Source: Kingdonia uniflora
Lineage: Eukaryota > Streptophyta > Magnoliopsida > Ranunculales > Circaeasteraceae
DNA: 64,000 nt
Assembly (NCBI GenBank): GCA_014058105.1
Contig: JACGCM010000376.1
Coordinates: 310,001 to 374,000, forward strand
Reading direction: 5' to 3'
This document shows, piece after piece, positions 58,325 through 64,000 of this stretch. The position numbers and the translations under genes were made by a program. The notes under the pieces were generated by a model that was given only the letters and a program-made list of their open reading frames with translations, was not told where the DNA came from and did not search any database. Position 1 is the stretch's first letter. The number at the start of each line of letters is the position of its first letter.

Positions 58325-58549
58325 TTTAATCGACGATGGAAAATTAATGGATGCTTTGGCTCTTTCTGATCGGTCTTTTCGCAATGGAGCTTCAGATCAG
58401 CTACTTCAGTTATTAGTCGAGCGTGACGTGGAAAACCACTCAGTTTCTGGCCAATTACTAGGTTATGGAGCCAATAACATCTAGAGCAATAGTTGGCAGT
58501 ACTATTTACATCTGAAAGATAAACAGCTTGCAGCTATACTTGCTCTCAA
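58325..58549 (+). pseudogene. Spatacsin-like gene, exon B
   Basis: A polypyrimidine stretch and acceptor (TTTTTTTCTGACAG, AG at 58,323-58,324) precede an exon reading LIDDGKLMDALALSDRSFR, NGASDQLLQLLVERDVENHS and SNSWQYYLHLKDKQLAAILA, strongly like the plant spatacsin homologue. It continues in phase from exon A (split codon AG/T). A plausible donor CTCAA/GTATAA lies at 58,549. TAG at 58,482-58,484 is in frame where Trp is expected (before SNSW), so this is a pseudogene or an inactive allele. Confidence 0.6.
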
Positions 58550-59045
58550 GTATAATCTTAACCCTTTCTACGTTATGATGAATACTTCTCTTATAGCAAG
58601 CGATTATTTATTGTTATTTTAAGGTTATTTGTTTTATATGTAGCTCTGTTTGAGTTATTTTAAGTTACCCTCTTATGTTTTGAGGTCATTTTTATTAGAC
58701 CTGCCCTGCACAAATTAGAATTAGAGGCACCTCTTCTCACTTTAACAACTGAACAATAATGTGCAGACACTCCCTATCTTCTAAGGTCATTCTAAAATAC
58801 CCCAGTTTGTTGCAAGGGAACACACAAGGAGGTTATCAATAAATGACCAAGACATAGGGGTATCTCCAATAGTCCCTAAGAAAATATCACACCAACCAAT
58901 CAGGTCTCATACTAATCATCAGATCAACCAAACAGGTCCCACAATACAGAGTTGCCTCAAAATTCATGGCAAAAATAATAAAATCTCATTACCTTGAGAT
59001 CTCAACAAATCATATTTTTTAGCTACACCAAACAGGGCCTCGTTA
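58550..59045. other. Intronic or intergenic sequence
   Basis: No coding signal found. It runs from the exon B donor to the Harbinger terminus. Next spatacsin-like exons were not found, so the gene seems cut short here. Confidence 0.5.
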
Positions 59046-59220
59046 GAGCACCCACAGTAGCTAAGTGCACCCTGACGTGGCAGGGTGAATTCTAAATCCA
59101 CCCTCTTTTCCACCCAATTAGTCTCCCAGCAGCTAGGTAAATACGTGACGTGGCAAGAGTAAAATGCATCCAAGGGAGGATTTTCAACCCTAAGGGTGGA
59201 TTGAGTGTGAATTCACACCA

Positions 59221-59439
59221 CGCGGTTCTAAAGTGCGCGCAGCCATAGTGCGCGGTTCAAAATGCTCGTACACACTTTTCCCCTAGGATGATAACACGTG
59301 TCCTCCCATCCAATAGTTCCTATTAAACACAGTTCTGAAGTGCACGTAACTTCAACGTCTAGGATTAAACCACGTAGACGGCTGAGATTTAAAGATTTTC
59401 AAATGGCTAGAATTTGTCGCGCGGTTCAGAAGTGCACGG
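59221..59439 (+). repeat. Harbinger subterminal repeats, four copies
   Basis: A motif of about 20 bp, roughly CGCGGTTCNRAARTGC, occurs at 59,221-59,241, 59,251-59,270, 59,327-59,347 and 59,419-59,439, all in the same direction. Subterminal repeats are typical binding sites for transposition proteins. Confidence 0.75.
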
Positions 59440-59655
59440 TATAAGCCTGCATAAAAAATATCTTTGGTTCCCCATTATTTTACCTGAGCTTTTCCCTGAT
59501 CAAACTTCTTCAACAAGATGCTCAACGGCTATAAACGGCTAGTTTTTCTCTCTCTTTAGAACCCCCATTCATCTCTTACTCTCTTCTACAATCGACTCAT
59601 TCATCTTATATCCCAAAACTCAACCTTCTTCATTTCTTTTCAATTGTGCCGAATC

Positions 59656-61035
59656 ATGTCTAACGAAATCATCCAAGACCTACTCAGGGCTAACACATCA
59701 CTCTCATCTTGGGAGTTATCGTCTTCATCATTGTCCAGTAACGAAGAGCTATTCCGATGTCAAGTTGAGTTGTTGTACGAGTATGGCAAGATTATGATTG
59801 AGATGGGAGAAGCATAAGAAAAAGAGCAAGAGGCGACATCATCACGGAGGCGGGGAGGTAGTAAAAGGGGACGGATTATCAAGCGAAAAAGCCATGAGCA
59901 TAAATTGGGGGAGGATAACCTTAACCGCGATTACTTCAGTGAGAACCCAAGATTCAAAGGTATCTCATTTCGTCGTCGATTCCGTATGAGCGAAGGTGTG
60001 TATCAACGTATTTATCATCAAATACTTTCTTCGAACCCCTATTTTATTCAAAGAGAAAATGCCGCCAAGACTATAGGTTTATCCTCGTACCAAAAGATAA
60101 CGTGCGCACTTCACATGTTATGTTACGGTACAAGCGCAAACACCCAAGAAGAATACCTTCGGATTGGGGAGTCTACGGTTATTTTGTGCTTGATTTTTTT
60201 TTGTAAAACTATTATAACACAATTCAAAGCTCAATACCTTAGATCTCCCAATAAAGACGATACATTACACTTGTTAAAAGTGAATGGATTACGAGGCTTC
60301 CCGGGGATGTTAGGTAGTTTAGATTGTATGCATTAGAAATGGAAGAATTGTCATACAGAGTGGGCAAGACAATATACCGGGTATAAGAAAATCCCGAAGG
60401 TGATTTTAGAAGCGGTTACATCCCAAGATCTTCGGATATGGCACGCATTCTTTAGGGTTCCCGATTCTAACAACGACTTGAAAGTCTTGCATCAAGGGTA
60501 GCTTTTCAACAACTTGTCTAATAGAGTTGCGCCGCCATGCAATTATAATATAGGCACAGTACCGCACACTATGGGGTATTACTTAGTGGATAGAGTCTAT
60601 CCAAGATGGCAAACACTTGTTCAAACCATAAGAAATCCGTCTAACGATGCCGAAAGACATTTTTCGAAGATGCAAGAAGCATGCCGGAAAGACGTAGAGC
60701 GTGCTTTTGGGGTATTACAAACTAGGTTTCAAATATTGGCACACGGTGCACAATTTTGGAAACCTAGTGATCTAGGAAATGCTATGTACGCATGTATAAT
60801 CTTGCACAATATTATCGTCGAAGATGAACGTCATACTTACATTCGACAAATGGATATTGATCCCGAGTTTAGAAAATTTGTGGATACTAAGAAAGAAGAC
60901 TTAAATCTAAGACACGCGATCAACACTATGGACGAGTACATCTAGAAGGTTCATGAAATTAGAAATGAAGGAGCTCATTTCTAATTACGAGATGAACTTG
61001 TCGCGCATTTGTGGAGTCGAAAAGATGCAGAGTAA
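59656..61035 (+). pseudogene. PIF/Harbinger DDE transposase
   Basis: A single frame of 460 codons from ATG 59,656 to TAA 61,033, interrupted by five stops (59,815, 60,334, 60,499, 60,943, 60,982) but by no frameshift. Residues after about 85 match Harbinger transposases: ENPRFKGISFRRRFRMSEG (N-terminal helix-turn-helix region), GRSxx-type middle part, D223 in GSLDCMH, D274 in NNDLKVL, E348 in CRKDVERAFGVLQTRF, and MYACIILHNIIVED. All three catalytic acidic residues survive. It would cut and join the element ends together with the Myb-like partner. The stops make this copy inactive. Confidence 0.88.
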
Positions 61036-61286
61036 TTGTAGTCTTTATCATTATTTGTTTATTTTACAAAGTAATGTATTTTGTTTCTAAGTATAATGTT
61101 GAAGTTGTAATGTATCTTATTTCCAAGTCTTCATCATTGTAACACTTTAATGAAACATAGTTTACTGTTTATGCTTTTTGATTTTGTATCAATTTTAAGG
61201 ATTATGAACCATTAATAACAATTTTATTGAAATAATGAAATTACATAGATCTTAATAACTACTATTAACGCTAAGGATTACATCAA

Positions 61287-62951
61287 TCATTCATCACTAG
61301 AAACGTCATCATCACTTGGACACTGCTCCTTCAACTTCTTCGAATATTTTTTAATCTGCTTCTTCATCCAACGTCTTTGTGCCGGTAGTAGGTTACTTGG
61401 GTTCATTGTCATCACCTTAAACATATGCGAGTCGTCGAAGGCTTTTTTTCGAGTTAGCTCCGCTTCACGCCTCCTTTAAACTTCAGCCTCCTTCATCAAC
61501 TTTAGTTTCTCTCGTACTCTAGCTTTAGCTTCCTTTTCTACTTTCTTTTGCTCGTCTCTCTGATTCCATGACATCATCATGTTGGACATTATCTCAAGCA
61601 TCCCCTTCCCCCAAAAACCTATACTTGCCTTTGCCGCTTCTTTTGCCTTGTTTTTTTTTTGTCGTCCAGTCGTACATCCCTACAAGAATATAGTGGTGCA
61701 TCCACGTCGATAGAATCATCCAGAATTATGATATTTTGAGTACGAGATGTAGGTGTTTCAGGATCGGTATTGGTGGAGTTACCCGGGCTATCATTAAAAT
61801 TTGACTTCCTAACAACGATGCGGCCGGGATGGCCGATGTGATGAATTTGTGACCATTTTGGGCAAGTTTTCAAAACTTTGTATGCTTCCCCAAGTTTAAA
61901 TAGTTTGCCTTGTACTTGAAAAAATGTATCGTTTGCCATACGTTCCTAGAAATCAAGTTAGAAAATCTTTTAGAGTATAATTCACCTTTGAACATTAATG
62001 AAATGAGAAAATTAAATGAAATACTTACGAAGTCATCCGTTCCAATACCGGTATGATGTCGGTTCTCAAGGTCTTGAATGATACCTCTAAAAATTGAACA
62101 TTCCTTATTGAGTCGTCCCTTATACGCGCAATTGACATCGTTGTACGATCGTCACATCGATTGGTCAATATAGAAGGAGTTGAATTGATCATGCACCTTG
62201 AACCAAAATGTAGTGGCTTTTTGGTTGTTCGTGGTAGCGAGGTTTTGAGACACTTGGGACCAAGCGTATGCAAGATTCACGAAGTCATCGGACGACCAAT
62301 TCTTGGAGTTGGAGTATTGTTCTTTGTCGTCATGAACATCCTCCGAAGCCTTAAGTACATCCTTAACTATAATAGGTATCGATGCCGTCTTTCTTTTAGA
62401 CTTTGCCTTCCCGCGAGTTTACGTATTACTTCTCGTGAGAACCGGGTTGAGTTCCTCAGCCTGAGCTACATCCTCAACTATAATAGGTATCGATGCTATT
62501 TTTTTGTACACTTTGTCTTCTCATGATTCCACGTATTACTTCTCGTGAGAACTGGATTGAGTTCCTTGGAGATGACCAGAGAGACAACCGGAGATGCAAC
62601 CGGCGATGTATTAAGATTTAAATCATTTAAACCCCATGTACCTTGCATCGGCGTGGTACTCAAACTTCCACCGGCAAAATAAGTTTGAGATGAATAATAT
62701 GAATTTCCCAGTTGAGGGTACGAGCCCGTATACCTATCAAATTGAGGGTAATATCCATGGGTTTGAGATTGAAATTGATTATCGGATGGCGGGAATAGTT
62801 GGAAAACATGGTGATTCTAACCTTGGGAAGTATTAGGCATTTGCGACAGATCAAATATGCCAAATTGATGAGGAATAACGTTTCTTTGTTGGTTCATATT
62901 GGAAGATTGAGAGTGGTTTTGAGAATTAGATTGGGAGCTTAAGGAAGACAT
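61287..62951 (-). pseudogene. Harbinger Myb/SANT-like partner protein (ORF1)
   Basis: Start ATG 62,951 (MSSLSSQSNSQNHSQSS, Gln/Asn/Ser-rich). The SANT-like part near 62,300-62,040 reads VNLAYAWSQVSQNLATTNNQ, FWFKVHDQFN and YKGRLNKECSIFRGI. Intron: donor GTAAGT at about 62,029, acceptor TTTCTAG before GAACGTATGGC at about 61,948. Exon 2 gives FKLGEAYKVLKTCPKWSQIH and an end RWMKKQIKKYSKKLKEQC to TGA at 61,287. This protein family (ORF1 of PIF/Pong elements) is needed for transposition with the transposase. Stops and frameshifts, and a 111-bp duplication at 62,356-62,577, break it. Confidence 0.75.
62356..62577 (-). repeat. 111-bp tandem duplication inside ORF1
   Basis: ACTATAATAGGTATCGATGC and its surroundings recur with period 111 (units from 62,356 and 62,467), a multiple of three, so the duplication repeats 37 codons without shifting frame. 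Confidence 0.85.
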
Positions 62952-63060
62952 AGTGGTTTTGTTTGTAAGGTAATGAGGGAGGAGAGTGTAGGAGATGAAT
63001 GACATTTATAGATGAAAAAAACTAGCCATTAATATAACCGTTAACAAGTGTCCAAAAAAA

Positions 63061-63172
63061 TATAGCCGTTAATATGGCCGTTAAGTAACTTGTACAACAA
63101 GTTTCCAAAACAAAAATATAGCCGTTAATATGTCCGTTGAGTAACTTGTACAACAAGTTTCCAAAAATATAA
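63061..63172 (+). repeat. 56-bp tandem repeat, two units
   Basis: TATAGCCGTTAATATG starts units at 63,061 and 63,117; a partial unit lies at about 63,030. It sits upstream of the Myb-like gene and contains inverted ACTTGTACAACAAGT. Confidence 0.85.
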
Positions 63173-63284
63173 TTTTTCAAAATAAAAATTGTATTAAAAC
63201 TTCGAAGAAAACATAGTTTAAACAATATTAATACACAACATAGTTTAAACAAAACATAAATAAAAGTTCTAAATAAAGCATAGC

Positions 63285-63871
63285 CTAACTGAGACGACCT
63301 CTCTTCGTTTGGCGGGCACGTCTGCCACGTGTGAGACTCTCGTCATAGGTACATTACACAACCGGCTCTGTCTGGTAGGAAATGGACATCTCAGCTGGTA
63401 TATCGGACGTCTCTCGGATGACCTCCTATACCCGGCTCAGCTCCCTCCTCAACTCAGTATTGTTGTCAGTTAGTTGCCTCGAGTCTTCATATGCCGCATA
63501 CCGTAATCCTTGGTTTTGATGCCACAACTCATCCGTACTATACTTAGGTGGCAAGGGTATGGTACCTGCATCATCGAGATTGGTATCCGTCTACGTTGAT
63601 CGTTCGGTCCCACCACATCCATGAACCATCCCATATCACGTGGATCACTGGTCGCCTGAACACCATAGTCTTGCACCTGTGAAGACGTAGCTAAACTCGA
63701 CGTAGGTGGCAAGATTACATCGGGCCTCACTAGATCACGCCCGATCGACCAAATATTTCTCGTCATCTTTACTAAACTGCAACCAATCTTGGGATTTGGA
63801 TGAACGAGACGCCAATATATCATGTAATCTACGTCGGGAACAAAATAATCACGACAATCGTAGAAGTCCAC
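63285..63871 (-). pseudogene. Possible plant-mobile-domain-like protein, C-terminal part
   Basis: The minus-strand frame from 63,871 reads YFVPDVDYMIYWRLVHPNPK, DVILPPTSSLATSSQ and PRDMGWFMDVVGPNDQRRR. A frameshift near 63,575 leads to a second frame (PLPPKYSTDELWHQNQGLRY, then LTDNNTELRREL) ending GRRARQTKRGRLS at 63,285. A Tyr/Trp-rich block, a Pro/Ser linker and a basic tail recall the MAIN/plant-mobile-domain proteins found in transposons, but the match is weak. In-frame stops are present. The gene continues beyond the window edge or starts near it. Confidence 0.35.
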
Positions 63872-64000
63872 ATCCTTCAGACTCTGATATAACTATCGAT
63901 CGTACCTTGGGAATTTCATAATCTCCTGAGGGGGTCATAGGGCACACTATCAAGCCCAGTCATCTGATGCATACACCGATCTCCTAAATACCAAAGCACA

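Larger units (their letters stand above)
59046..63172 (+). mobile_element. PIF/Harbinger element, right end unclear
   Basis: The left terminus GAGCACCCACAGTAGCTAAG follows TTA (59,043-59,045, the expected 3-bp target site). Inside are four subterminal repeats, a DDE transposase gene on the plus strand and a Myb-like gene on the minus strand, convergent with a 250-bp gap. Both genes start near an ACGGCTA...GGCTAGTTTTT-type stretch (59,524-59,550 and, inverted, about 63,017-63,040), giving the element a mirror-like layout. No matching right terminus was recognised; the end given is the end of the tandem repeat at 63,061. Confidence 0.7.

Overview
This is repeat-rich DNA of a flowering plant. 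Almost everything in it is a mobile element or the wreck of one. No bacterial-type operon, ribosome binding site, CRISPR array, rRNA or functional tRNA gene was seen. Plant origin is shown by Athila-type and Tat-type Ty3/gypsy elements, a Ty1/copia element, Mutator-like and PIF/Harbinger DNA transposons, L1-type LINE ends with an RNase H domain, a plant S1-type self-incompatibility protein gene, and pieces of a gene that reads like the plant spatacsin homologue. The species cannot be named from the sequence.

Layout. 1-6.5 kb: 3' part of an Athila element (E1) with an intact 1,509-codon gag-pol frame, polypurine tract and 3' LTR. 6.5-13.5 kb: a small MITE remnant, then a decayed Tat element (E2) with 5' LTR, PBS, a duplicated gag segment and pol, cut off inside integrase. 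13.5-15.5 kb: a rearranged minus-strand Tat element (Em) whose one complete LTR has a PBS on one side and a polypurine tract on the other. 15.5-21.8 kb: a Mutator-like element holding a CCHC/GRF zinc-finger pseudogene, an acidic ORF and the last exons of a transposase, and split by a deleted copia element at 17,966-20,588. 21.8-34.8 kb: a Tat element (E3) lacking its 5' LTR, with sense gag-pol, a tandem-repeat 3' UTR, an antisense gene region of about 6 kb and a 3' LTR. 35.5-41 kb: a minus-strand Athila wreck holding two 5'-truncated LINE insertions with clear target duplications, then the plus-strand 3' end of another Athila-type element that contains a 368-bp hAT MITE. 41.1-41.6 kb: an apparently intact S1-type secreted protein gene. 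42.7-58.5 kb: two spatacsin-like exons whose intron holds a complete 14.9-kb Tat element (E4). 59.0-63.2 kb: a PIF/Harbinger element with transposase and Myb-like genes facing each other. 63.3-63.9 kb: remnant of a possible plant-mobile-domain-like gene.

What stands out. E3 and E4 belong to different LTR subfamilies, yet both carry on the strand opposite to gag-pol a multi-exon gene region (a globular N-terminal domain followed by long coiled coils) between integrase and the 3' LTR. E4 shows canonical GT-AG introns there. A third Tat copy (Em) retains the short antisense ORF nearest the polypurine tract. All five complete Tat LTRs share two neighbouring potential stem-loops whose stems change while pairing is mostly kept. 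E4 also carries a 150-157 bp tandem array in its 3' UTR. Antisense ORFs and 3' UTR satellites are known features of the Tat lineage; the splice structure and the paired hairpins are the parts most worth following up.

Limits: all homology calls come from reading translations and motifs by eye. Ends given as approximate could shift by tens of bases, or hundreds for the E1 LTR end, the Mutator/E3 junction and the Harbinger right end.
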